This document shows, in pieces, positions 1 through 11,240 of a stretch of DNA of 64,000 nt. Location: positions 2,319,645 to 2,383,644 of the forward strand of contig KV748190.1 of the NCBI GenBank assembly GCA_001692895.1. The letters are read 5' to 3'. The position numbers were made by a program, and so were the translations under genes. The notes under the pieces were generated by a model. The model was not told the DNA's origin, ran no database searches, and saw only the letters and a program-made list of their open reading frames with translations. This stretch comes from Cenococcum geophilum 1.58 (Eukaryota > Ascomycota > Dothideomycetes > Gloniales > Gloniaceae). Position 1 is the stretch's first letter. Each line of letters opens with the position of its first letter.

Positions 1-637
1 TTTAGAGCACGAGTTAGAATACCTATAAGTAAGAGGTAAGAGGCTTCTTTATAGATTAGAGAATCTATAGCGTAAACAGTAATTAGACTAAGAGACAGAT
101 ATATAGACCTAGAAGACTTACTAGGGGAATACAGTATTTAGCCTAAAGATTAAAAAGTTAATACTAAGATTAAGAAGTATAAAGACTTTAAGAATCTACT
201 CGTAAGACGCGATGTAAAGGAAACTATAAAGGAATTTAAAGTAAGAATTACCTTATAGTAAGAATAGAAACTAGATAAGAGATCTAGTATATTAGGACGT
301 ATAAAGGACAGAGCGCTAGTATAAAGGATTACTAATAGGCCTAGAGCAGGCATACTAAGAGCTAAGTAGCTTACTAAATTAGAATAAGAAGAGGATCTAG
401 GGATTCCTACTAGGTTTAAGGAATAACACACTAAAGGCTGTTATAACGTAGTAATAAAGAGATATTTCCTTACGGACGAGCCGTATATACTTAAGCAGCT
501 ATACTAAAAGTGGTATAGGCAACAACATAATAATAAGTGGGAGGATTTCTATATGTGGTTAGACGAAAAAGTTATCTAAAACCACCTAATTATAGAAAAG
601 GCTATAACTTATATTAAGGGGGCCTTAATTATAATAT
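1..637 (+). pseudogene. gag remnant of gypsy element A (left part)
   Basis: This is the N-terminal to middle part of the Gag coding region of a Ty3/gypsy retrotransposon whose 5' end lies outside the window. The stretch at about 440-637 matches, on the opposite strand, the gag of two sister copies near 40,560-40,800 and 46,040-46,240. The frame is closed by many TAA/TAG codons, the usual result of CAA/CAG mutation by RIP. The reading is cut at 637 by the LINE that follows and resumes at 6,216. Gag would form the virus-like particle; I saw no CCHC zinc knuckle in this family. An open frame on the opposite strand here (150-431) is a shadow. Confidence 0.75.
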
Positions 638-699
638 ATATTATAATAATTCATTACTTAACGTCCGATTTGGATCCCTATTAGGCCTACGCGGACTAC

Positions 700-3600
700 T
701 CCTTATTTACATATAGGGAGAAAACTCTATTTAAGAAAAATGAGAAAACCCCGTAATCTATCTCCCTGCCTTTTAGGACTCGCCTACTTAGCGCCTATAA
801 GTCGCCTATAGTGCTCTACTACCTTACTATTTAACCTCTTTAGGAACTACTGCTGCCGTAACAAGCCTATAGACGCGCTAGTATTATAAACTATTACTTT
901 ACTACTGTAGAGTTACTAGGGGGCACCTACTGCTTGCCCCCTTGCCTTCTATTACTATTTCCCTTATAACCCGGAACTGATTTAGCATATTTTAACTAAT
1001 AAGCTACTAGGTAACCGCCTTAAGGCCTTTTTATATTAAGAGCAGTGTATTATAGTTCTCTATGCCAGCTACTAAGAGCATTATTTCTTAATTAGTACGT
1101 AGGGGGCATAGCAGTATTACGTGTTTTAGTGTCTGTCTTAGCCAGCTATATTTAAATCTTAGGCTACCTACTAGAATACCCACCTAGTAAAGCTAATCTT
1201 TTAGTCCTATTATTCCTGTTCTTAAGAGTGTTGCTATTGTGTTTTCTGCCTTTATTAGGCCTTCTCGGAGCCCTTGGGTATTTACCCCCTATAGCGTTAA
1301 CTATGCTATAGCTTAGGTTCGTCTTGCCTAAGTTAGCCTCTATACCTTTAACTCCTATTTACCTCTTTAGCGTTAGTCTAACCAGTATTACATTGCGGTA
1401 GATGGTTTCCTAGCGTTCTTATATATTCTACTTTAGCTCCTTTCTCTGTCTTACTATTTTTGCTAACCTCTTACGCGTCTCCCTTTCTCCTCTATATAGG
1501 CCTAGGCCCTAAAGCGGCACTATTCTTCTTCTGCTTTCTTTACCTATTTCTCTAATATCTCTTCCCTATTTTAGGGTTGTTGGTTTATTCTCCTATAGGG
1601 CACCCTAGGGTCCCTCTATAGTTTACTTAGGCGTGTCTTAATGTACTTTATAATATTAGAGTTACGTTTATTTTATATCCTTTATATTGTAGCGGCTTTA
1701 ATATATAACTATAGGGGGGGAATATTGGATTCCTTCTTAAGCAGTACTATAGCCGTTCGCTTATACCCGCCTATAATACTCTAAAGGCAGGCTGTCTGGA
1801 CCTTTTAAAGTAGTTTAAGGAGTGATTTAGGGGGGCCCTTCTTAGTTTCTCTAATGGCCCAAATACTGGATTTATATGTTATGGTTGGCCAGACGACTGC
1901 TATATATAGTAGGCGTAACCTCTAGAAGTATGGACCCTATGTAGAATTAATAATCCTAGATAAAGCGATAAATTGTGCTTAGCCTTTATAGGCCGCTTAT
2001 GCCGTATATGCGCTCTACCGGAGCTTACTGTCTACCTATACTCCTAATACCCTTAGGCCCTAAACTAGTTAACCCCTAAAGCCTTAGATACGAATTGTAT
2101 GCTAGAGATCTGCAAATTAGTTGCGTTTTCTTGTGAAATAGATTAGCTAGTATTTCTCTAGTGAGAATTGGACTCTATAACGTTTTGCCTATTTTATATA
2201 AGTGTTATAAGCTTTCTCTAGTGTTCTGCAATTCTTTGCGGCTATTGGCCCGTATATAATTAGGTTTATATTATTAATAAAGCCTATCCCCTAGGTTGCC
2301 CCTTCCTTAAAGAAGTTAAGTAGGTTGCTTATAAAGAAAAGGAAGAGTATAGGCAAGAGGGGTAATCCTTGTGGTATTCCTGTTATAACTATAATAGGGG
2401 GGCTCTAATATCCGCTAAAGACTAGTGATGTTTCTTTCTAGCCTATAAACCCTTGGATAAATTATATAATTTATTCTAGGAAGCCCTTTGCCCTAAAGAT
2501 ATATAGGAGACGCTTATGGGGTATATTATTGTAAGCACCACTAATGTTTAGGCTAAGCATTAATACTATAAAGTTCTTTCGCATTACCCATGCAGATTTA
2601 ATAGTAGTAGTAAGTAGCGTAAGTGCTAATAGTGTTAAGCGGTTCTTTCTTGCCCCTATTTAGCTTTATAGTAGTAGGGCGTATTTCTTTATTATATCTG
2701 CTATGTGTTCCGCTATTACCCTTTCTAAGATCTTACTAAGGGTATTTTTTAAGGCAATAGGGCGGTAGCTTTCTAGGATTAAGTAATCTGCTTTACCTTC
2801 TTTTTATAAGATAACCGTTGTTATAGATCTTCTAAGTTGCGGGTAGTAGCCTATAGTAAAGTATGCTCTGGCTATATCTGTAAGCTAAGGTGCTATAAGT
2901 AGCCTATAGGTTTTTAGGGCCTTATTTGAAATCCTATTTAGTTCTGGTGCTATATTGTTTAAAAGGCGGCTAATAGTTTTAGCTATTTCCTCTATTATTA
3001 TGTTGCTGTTAACCCGTAGGCAAGTTACTGGTGTTTTGCCTGTGATATTACTAAGGTCTACTAGAGCTAGTTAGGGGAAGAACCTTTCTATAAGGATCTT
3101 TACCTTCTTATTATTGTCGTTTATAGCCTGTAATTCTCCTACTCTTTGTAGGGGTGGTAGGTATAGGTCTTCTACTAGGCGCCCTGCCTTTTTCTTTACT
3201 TATTTTACTATAGCCTAAAGGCCCTTATTATAGGGGAGGCTTAGGTTAGAAGTATGCTTATTTATAAACTATCTCCAGTTATTCCTTGCTTCTTTTTTTA
3301 GGGTATTCTTTAGCTGGTTTCTTATGTCTTTATATCGTCTCTTGTCTTTAGGGTTATAGCTACTTATATATTTCCTTTTTACTTATTGTTGGCTGGTAAC
3401 TAGAACTACGCATTATATGGACTATGTATATCGCGTATAGGGGCCTAGTTTTAAGATCGGGTAGTGCTCTTTTAGCCCATTTTTAATTACTGCCTGGATT
3501 TTTTCTAGTCTTTGGTCGATTTCCTTGGGGGTGGCCAATAAGCCTCGCTTGTTTGGTATTGGGTGGATTTTTTCTAGGTTTTAGAGTTGTTGTTTAACTA

Positions 3601-4345
3601 TATTAAGGAAACTATTTATCTTAAGCTTCCTTATTATATATCTTTTTCTATTTAGTTGCGCTTTAGTATCTAGGTCTAGCTATATCTAAATAGGGATATA
3701 GTCTAGGGTAAGTGCCCATTCTTCTTTAGGGTTATACCTTTTAAGTCTTTAGTATAGGCCTTCGTCTATAAATGTGAGGTTAATTATGCTTTTGGCGGTG
3801 CCTTATTGCTATATAATTGCTTTTAGGGGGGTGGCTAGCTTAAGGCCCTAGATATCCATAGCTCTTAGTAGGCACTTTAACTGTTAATCTGCAGTAATAT
3901 AGATACCCCCTTACCGTAGGTGGTAGAGGTTTATGTCTCCTAGTAGAATAGACTCTATACCTTTAGTTTTTAGTAAGCTTATTACCGATATAATATTCTC
4001 TGTTTATAGGACCCCTTTAACCCTAGGGTTATACACATTAATAATTTATACTGGTCCCCTATATGTTTGGATTGTTATAACTATAATATCTAGGTTAACT
4101 GCCTGCTATAACTATAAGAATAGGCTGATAGCCTTGCTGATTATAAAGCATATGCGTATAGCTGCTTTTGGTTTATATAGGAGCTAGAATCCTTAGGGGC
4201 AGTATATTAATTATATAAAGGTATTGTAATACGGTTCTTATATAGTAAGGATATAGTGTTTCTCTAGGTCTAGACTGTCTAGTAGGGGCCTTATAAGGCA
4301 GCGGTTTGTATTGCCGCAGTTATACTATATAATGGATAGGTAGTG
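700..4345 (-). pseudogene. LINE ORF2 remnant: AP endonuclease and reverse transcriptase
   Basis: Read from right to left. Near 4,330 the frame gives an LQYNCG-like start of an AP endonuclease, and near 3,920-3,950 a GDINLYH motif matching the GDFNxHH signature. Reverse transcriptase follows: the block near 2,340-2,400 reads GIPQGLPLLPILFLF, and near 2,250-2,290 the catalytic box reads GFINNINL, where the expected FVDD has both Asp changed to Asn. The conserved C-terminal RT region (I-P-P-L-Q-L-Y at about 1,700-1,760) is visible. Downstream, 700-1,600, no clear RNase H was identified. Stops are TAA/TAG at Gln/Trp positions. The catalytic loss and stops make it non-functional. Confidence 0.8.
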
Positions 4346-4379
4346 GACCCCCAGCGAGGGTCCTTTGACTTTTCTTTAT

Positions 4380-5960
4380 TCCTTGCTTCTTTTATTTTTA
4401 CTTTCTCTAGGATATTTAGAGCTTCTATCTCTTATATCTATACCCTAGTTACTACTTATTTTATATAGAGCTTTCTATTTCCGTATTTTGTGTTCCTGTT
4501 AGCGCTTCTATATCTAAATCTATTATTATTACCGGTTTTTCCCCTATTCTTACTAGTTGGCTATATACCCTTTATAGGTCGGCTGCGAATATTATATTTA
4601 CCGCATTAAGTCTAATTCTTAATTGTCCTGGTCTTAAGCCTACTATTATTGTCTATAGGGGTCTTCCTACGGGGCGTTCTTTCCCTTATGTCCCCTGTGA
4701 CCCTTATATCCCTAATTAGTTTAGTAATATCGCACGGCGTCGCTTCTAGCCCGTTAAGGCTTGGGATGGCTGGCCTAGCCCTCTAGTATTAAAGGTAGGA
4801 AACGCTAGGAAGGCGCCTGCGTCCCCCTAGCTTATCGCCTATTATTTCCATTTATATAACCTAGCGTGCAGTTATTCCCGCAGCTATTAAGCCCTTACCT
4901 TCCGTCTCCTATATTTAATGCAGTCTTCTCTCTCCTATGCCTTATATATGTTTTGGTGGCAGTTTATGTATTTTATTTAGTCTTAATTTAAGTAATGTTT
5001 TATATTATGGGGGCCTATATAGTGGCCGTAGCACACCTATACTGCGCATATAGATTGGGTGTATCCCTATTATATATAGCAATAGCATTATTTTAGGCGT
5101 AGTCTATAGTTGTAAAGCCTTGTGTTGTATATAAGGCTATTTATAATTATTCCTTTTTAGATAAGGAGTTTTTACATTCCTAGTGTATATATGCTAATAA
5201 TAAGGGAGCTATATATTTATCTGGCGTCTCCCTAGCGAGTCTCTAGCGACCCTTATATCCTCTTATTATTCTTATTATATACTTAGTTTACATTTTCCTA
5301 TTAAAGCCATTAGATTTAGGTGATTTTAAGTCCTAGTATAAGGCGTTCCGTTTGTCTTACTATCTCTTATATAATTGCTATATTATCCACCTAGCGTCCC
5401 TTTTCTACCCTAAGGCTTATAGAAATCGCTAGGACTTTAACTAGGTAATCCTCGCGGAGTACTTTTATGCCAATACGTTCTCCTAGCCTATCCCCTACCC
5501 TTACGGCTTATTCCTTTGCCTATTAGTCCTTTAGGGTAACTCTAATATCTCCGCTCTTAAGGTGTTGGACTATAACAGCGTTATAGACCTCTTTATATAT
5601 TTTTATAAGGACTTCTATTTCTAATTATCTCCTAAGCCCCTCTACTTGTTTTATATTTAGTTATATTATAATTATATACCCGGTTATTAACTTAAGGGGA
5701 GTAGGTTCCCTATACTGTAAAAGCGCAGCTATAGCGGCCTAGGTGCGGTTCGCCGGTAAGGGGGGGTTATACTTATTTTTAATTTTGCTTAGCTGTTAGA
5801 GGATTTAATTAAGGGTTTACTGGAGGGGCGCCTAAGGTTTACTAGACTGGCGGAGCCATTCTGCTAGCTATATTAGTTCGTTATAGCTAACGGTTACTCC
5901 CCTACAATTTTAGATACTAGACGCGTCTAATAGGCTTTATATTTTATTAGATGCCTTCTT
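4380..5960 (-). pseudogene. LINE ORF1 (nucleic-acid-binding Gag-like) remnant
   Basis: The interval between the LINE 5' end and the ORF2 endonuclease is where ORF1 of a Tad1-type LINE lies. It would encode an RNA-binding protein. I can see scattered Cys/His codons near 4,990-5,050 on the minus strand that could be a decayed zinc knuckle, but no clean CX2CX4HX4C. The frame is broken throughout by RIP-type stops. The assignment rests mainly on position between the element end and ORF2, so confidence is moderate. Confidence 0.45.
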
Positions 5961-5969
5961 AATAGAGGT

Positions 5970-6180
5970 ATTTCCGCTTTATGGTGTGGTATTTGCCCGT
6001 CTTTATTGTGGAGGGCCATTACTAGGCGTAGTTCTAGCGGTCGCGCGCAAGTGCGAGCCACCGTCGTTTGACGTGTGCCTTCCCTGCGATATATGTATCT
6101 TAGGGGGATTCTCTGGGTGTTTTTTAGGGTTCTTTTGGTTGGTTTTGGTCTTTTTGGGCCGGGTGTAGCAAGAGCTCCTT
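5970..6180. other. unmutated GC-richer island at LINE 5' end
   Basis: Base use changes sharply here. TpG and CpG are frequent and the TpA excess of the rest of the window is absent. The segment lies in the first 230 bp of the minus-strand LINE, where an internal promoter and 5' UTR would be. An open frame on the plus strand (5,986-6,168, 60 codons) exists but is probably not a gene; its freedom from stops follows from the lack of RIP. Function as promoter is inferred from position only. Confidence 0.5.
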
Positions 6181-6215
6181 TTTGAGAATATTTAAATAGT
6201 TTTTAATTATAATAT

Positions 6216-9200
6216 TAAAAGATTTAAAGGAGTAATTAGAGGACTAGAGAAGTAAAAGGCGAATCTTAGTACCTACGAACAAAGTTATAACGTTTAGATT
6301 AATATAAGAAAGGTTTAAACTCTAGGACGAAGATAAACCGAGAGTTAACCCAAGACATTAGGCATATTATATACTATTATAAATAGTATATATAGATAAT
6401 GCGTATAACATATATAAAGTACTAAAGGATAAAAATTAAAAGTATCTAATAAGAATGTATTAGATAACGGACGAGGTAAAGTATTAAAATGCTAAGTATA
6501 TATATAGTTGGTACCTAGTAGAAGTTTAAGAATAAGGGGACTTAATACTTTAATTAGGAAGATTCCTTATAGAAGAATGCCTAGATGGATAATAGTGGTA
6601 GGAATATCTAAAAAACACCTGTCTATAGTATATTAAAGACAAAAAATGAACTAAGTATTGGCCTAAGTTAGACTAAGTATAAATAGGATCTAGCAGCTAG
6701 TAGTTAGGAAAAGTGGAGGCCCACGGAACTAAAGGGAGCGGGTAGTAGAGCCTTAGACCCTTAAAGGAATTTAAGGATAACACCTAAATTTATAAGTTAA
6801 ATGGCAAGATTAATAGTTTAAGGCATTAATAGATAGTGGAGCAATAAGAAACTATATCTCGCTAGTAGTAGTTAAAAGAATAGGGTTACTATATAGGCAG
6901 AAGGAACGTTCTTACCTATTAGTAATAATTTTAGGAGATCCGATAGCCTATAGAGGAGGTATTATTAATCTTAAAATAGGACCTATTTAGCTAACTATTA
7001 AAGGAAGACCAGTTAAGATGTCTTTTAATATATTACTATTAGGGAATAATAAGGCAGTATTAGGAATGCCTTAGTTACAGGAATATAATCTAAAAATTAA
7101 TTGGGTTATAGGTTAGGTCGATATTAGAGATATATAACGCCGTAAAATGCGATAATAAGCTAAGTTAGTATAGTACTAAGTAGGAGCAACCTATAAAGAA
7201 ACGGAAAAAGGGCTAAGCTATATACTAAAGAGATACTATAAGTACGGTAAGAAACTATAGTTACCTAAAAGCGAAAAGCTATTAGAGTATATAGTATAGA
7301 ACTATAAAATAGAATTAGAACTAGGAATAAGTTTAAGGTTCTTTCCAATCTATAAGCTTACTAAAGAAGAAGGTAGAGCATTAAAAGAGTTTATCTAGGA
7401 AAATCTATAAAAGGGATATATTAGACTATTGCAGTTATTAGTAGGTTATCCAGTACTGTTTATACTAAAGAAGAATAGCAAACTAAGGCTATATATTAAC
7501 TATAGATAGTTAAATAGTATTACTAGAAAGGATAAGTATCCTTTACCCTTAATTAGCGAAATCTAAGATAGGATAGGCAATGCGCAAATCTTTATAAAGA
7601 TAGATCTAAGATAGGTATACTATTAGATTAGGATTAAGGAAGGCAACAAATAGAAGGCAGCCTTTAGGTTAAAGGAAGAACTGTATAAACTATTAGTTAT
7701 ATAATTCGGGCTTATAAACGTATTAGTAACGTTCTAAAAGCGTATTAACAATATATTAGGAGAATATTTAGATAAATTTATTATAGTATACCTCAACGAT
7801 ATTATTATCTACTTAATAAATAAGAAGGAGTATGGAGAACACGTTAAATAGGTCTTAAAGAGACTATAGGAAGAATAAATACTAGTAGCAATTAAGAAAT
7901 GCGAGTTCTTTACTAGGAAGACCAATTTTATTAGATTTATTATTAAACTAGGCTAACTTAGTATAGATCTAAAGAAGATTAAAGCTATAGTGAATTAGTA
8001 AGAACTAGAGAACGTTATATAGTTAAGATCGTTTTTAGGGTTTTATAATTACTATAAAAGGTTTATAGCGCAATGGTTAAAGGATATTAAACTATTTACG
8101 CGATTAATAAAGAAAGAAGAACTGTAGGCATAGGGAGAGGAATAGTAAGAACTCTTTAAAAAGTTAAAGAGTTATTTACCTAGGAGCCAGTTTTTAAGAT
8201 CTATTAACTAGAACTAGAGACGGTTGTAAAAATAGATATATTAGACTTTATATTAGGAGTATATTTTATATAAAGGCATCTAAATAGATGGCATCTAGTG
8301 GCATATTATAGTTGGAAGATAATACTACTAGAGTTAAACTATAACATCTATAATAAGGAGTTATTAGGTATAGTTATAGTACTAAAGAAATAAAAAGTAT
8401 TCTTGCAAGGTATAGAAAAACTATTTATAGTTAAAACGGATTATAAGAACCTAATAGGGTTCCTAATAATAAAGGAACTTAACTAAAGGTAGGTTAGATA
8501 GGCAGAGATGCTTATAGAATACTATTTCGAAATTTAGTATACTAAGGGTATAGACAATACACGAGCCAATGCGTTAAGTTAAAAAGCTAAACTATAAAAT
8601 AACAATAAGCTATTAGGGGCTTTACTGCAAAAAGATATAGATAAACTAATTAGGTACAATTATCTAAAAATTACAGTAACTTAAGAGAATAAGTTAAAAA
8701 AGGTCTATAAGATACTAGAAAGCCTTTAGGTATAAAGAATTCTAAAAGTATAGCTAGAAGATCTATAGTCGGATATATACGAAAGTTAAGAAGCGAAGTA
8801 TATCTTAAAAAGCATAGCAGAGTAGTTTATAGAAGACTTCTATAAGGGACTAACTTAAGAATATAATAGAGCTATAGGCTTAGTATTAAGACTCTAGGAG
8901 GAATATATTATTAACGGAATCTAAAGAATAGCTAAAAGGGTTACTAAAGAGTGTCTAGATTACTAAAGGAATAAACTAATAAGGTATAAGCCGTATAAAA
9001 GGCTATAACCTATTAAAACACTAGAGAGACTATAGGAGGTTATATTATAGGACTTTATTATTAAGTTACCAAAGTTAAGAAATCCTATTACTAGACAAGA
9101 TTATAACGTGATCTTAGTAATAGTAGACAAGCTTATAAAGTGGGGATACTTTATAGCCTATACGGAAGAAATCTTAGCGGAAGATATTACTAGAATCTAT

Positions 9201-10130
9201 ATTAAAGAAGTGTTTATAAGATATAGAGCACTAAGTAAGATTATATTGGACAGAGATCTAAGATTTATAGTAGTATTCTAGGAGGTATTTTTAGTGAAAT
9301 AAGGAGTCTAAGCAGTAACTTCTACCGCATATTATCTGCAGATAGACGGTTAAATAGAAAGATTAAACTAGATACTAGAACAGTATTTAAGGCATTATAT
9401 TAATTATGTATAAAATAATTAGGTATCGCTATTACTAGTTATATAGTTTATATATAATACAATACTATAAGAAAAAATAGGTACGTTACTATTTAAGGCG
9501 AATTATGGATATAAGCTAAGAACATTATTATCGCTACGTTAAGTAAAGAAAATAAGTAATAAAGCTAAGTAAAGAATAGAGACTTTAATAAATCTTTATA
9601 TAAACCTTACGGAAACAGCTAAGGTAGTATAGTAAAGAATAAAAAAGTACTATAATGCTAAGAGATCTAAGGGACTAGATCTTAAGGAGGGAGATAAAGT
9701 ATAGCTACTATATAAAAATTTTAAAAGTCAACGACTAAGTAAGAAGTTAGACTACGTTAGACTAGGACCTTTTAAAATTATATAAAGGATTTCACCGGTT
9801 ATATTTAAGTTAAACCTATTAGCCAAAATAAAGATCTACCCTATATAGTATATCGCGATGCTAGAGCCAGTATATAGGAATGTTAAGCTACTAGTCTATA
9901 AGGCAGACATGTATAGAGGTTAGGAAGAAGATAAATGGCAAGTTTTAAAGATTGTTAGTTATAAGGATATTAACAATAAGATATGGTATAAGGTTAAGTG
10001 GATAGGCTATACTAAGACTACCTAGGAGCTACTAAAGAATTTAAAAAATGCTATAGGAAAGGTATAGGAGTATTGGAAGAAAATAGGTCAGGCAATATTA
10101 ATAAAGAAGGATTATTAAAGAACGAGTTAC
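6216..10130 (+). pseudogene. gag end plus pol of gypsy element A (chromodomain type)
   Basis: Continues the gag interrupted at 637. The order along the strand is: Gag C-terminus; aspartic protease with ALIDSGA at about 6,823-6,845; reverse transcriptase (7,380-8,150) with IVYLNDIIIYL at about 7,775-7,815, where YLDD has become YLND; RNase H (8,190-8,600); zinc-binding and core integrase (8,690-9,500) with VDKLIKWGYF near 9,125 and a DRD motif near 9,248; and a chromodomain at 9,930-10,080 (YKVKWIGY, then NLKNAIG). This order marks a chromovirus of the Ty3/gypsy group. A one-base deletion near 8,160, relative to copy B, shifts the frame between RT and RNase H. Many Gln codons are now stops. 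Confidence 0.9.
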
Positions 10131-10960
10131 CTAAGGGGGACCTAGAAAGAGCAACTGCTAAATTACTTAGAGTTGTTCCCCTTACTATAGGAGGAAAGTT
10201 AGTTCTCTTATTACCCAGTTCCTAAAGACCTTATTAAATAAGTTTCTACTCCTTTAAGCGAACTTTTTTATAAATATGTTCTAAGTGCTAAAGATAAGCG
10301 TAAACTAGACGCTAAGCTTTAAGGACATATATAGATTTTTCTAAGGTACGCTAAACCTTAAGCAGCGTAGAGGCTAGCTTACCATTAAGCTTTATAGCGG
10401 TAGACTAAATATAAGACCCTATAATAAATTACTTAGGGAATTTAAAAACTATTAAGAGCAATAGGACGCGTATACTTAATATTAGATGCGAAATGTACGT
10501 TATATAATAAACGCATATTAGCGCGAGTGCATTTAGAATAAGAGGAAGATTAGCAACTGGAAGGACTCGCGATTATAATATAACTTAACCCCTCTTTTAC
10601 ACAATAAGAGTAAGGAATCGCTATTACTTTACCTAGCGATAGTATTAAGAAGACGGTACGAAGGCGACGCTTAACCTAAAAAAGAGAAGAAATTGCTTTA
10701 GGTATAATAAGTAATAATATTAACCAAATTAATTAAATGGATATTATACCTCTAGTAAACGACCTAGAGATACTAGGTATCTTTAAGGACAAAGATAGAG
10801 AGGAGGGAGATGGTGTTACGGACGCTTTAAGTACGATATTATAACTACTTAGAGAAGAGTTAAAAGAAGCTAGTTAGTTAATATAGGTATGGACTAGGAT
10901 GGAACCCGTAGAACTATATAACGAGAAATAGTAAGCAAATTACATAATAGTTAAACGTGT
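10131..10960 (+). pseudogene. coding-like extension after the chromodomain, running into the LTR
   Basis: Downstream of the chromodomain the same frame continues with stops only at presumed Gln/Trp positions, through the polypurine tract and about 150 bp into the 3' LTR. Recognisable phrases include MDIIPLVNDLEILGIF (about 10,738-10,785) and, inside the LTR, MEPVELYNE. Copy C translates to closely similar residues in the matching LTR interval (MEPIELYNE). The product is unknown to me. It could be a C-terminal extension of Pol or a separate third ORF. Confidence 0.4.
10786..10813 (+). promoter_or_regulatory. polypurine tract of element A
   Basis: A purine-only run (aaagatagagaggaggg and the bases after it) ends exactly at the TGTTACGG start of the 3' LTR. 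It would prime plus-strand DNA synthesis. The same tract is found next to the 3' LTRs of copies B (30,011-30,036) and C (41,401-41,427) on the minus strand. Confidence 0.85.
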
Positions 10961-11240
10961 TAGCTGTATTAAACATAAGGAACGTTATATTTAATATAAA
11001 TAAGACGTATATTATATATAAGAAGGATTTTATAGGAGTACGGTTGTGTATTTAAGGACCCTTAGTCCCTACCTAGATAGTTCCTTCCTTATAGTAATTC
11101 TTAGAATATAATTAGAGTTAATCTGTTAGGTAACTACTCCACTAGTTATTATTACGTTGTTAACTACTGTCTTTGCATTTCCTATACACCTAGCCTATTA
11201 ACAGAACCTATCGTACTTCCTGCTACAAGGTTCCGTTACA
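10814..11240 (+). repeat. 3' LTR of gypsy element A (427 bp)
   Basis: Starts TGTTACGGAC and ends GTTCCGTTACA, with TG...CA ends and a short inverted terminal motif (TGTTACGG/CCGTTACA). The same LTR, 426-427 bp, occurs four more times on the minus strand: 29,584-30,010, 40,975-41,400, 48,522-48,948, and 51,114-53,059 with an insert. The middle segment (about 10,940-11,010) is unlike the corresponding part of the B and C LTRs. The matching 5' LTR and target duplication lie outside the window. Confidence 0.9.

Larger units (their letters stand above)
638..6202 (-). mobile_element. Tad1-like LINE, near full length, inserted in element A
   Basis: A non-LTR retrotransposon in minus orientation, about 5.6 kb. 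It is bounded by a 13-bp target duplication, ttaattataatat, at 625-637 and 6,203-6,215. Removing the insert plus one duplicate restores the uninterrupted gag reading seen in the sister gypsy copy near 40,540-40,610. The 3' end (left) finishes in an AT-rich ATT/TAA-type tail rather than a long poly(A). ORF1 lies on the right and ORF2 (endonuclease plus reverse transcriptase) on the left. Length and order fit Tad1-type fungal LINEs. All coding parts carry RIP-type stops, so the copy is dead. Confidence 0.85.

Noticed and set aside
5986..6168. 60-codon plus-strand ORF as a secreted or membrane peptide
   Set aside because: It lies in the 5' end of a minus-strand LINE; the frame is open because this short island escaped RIP. 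No other support.
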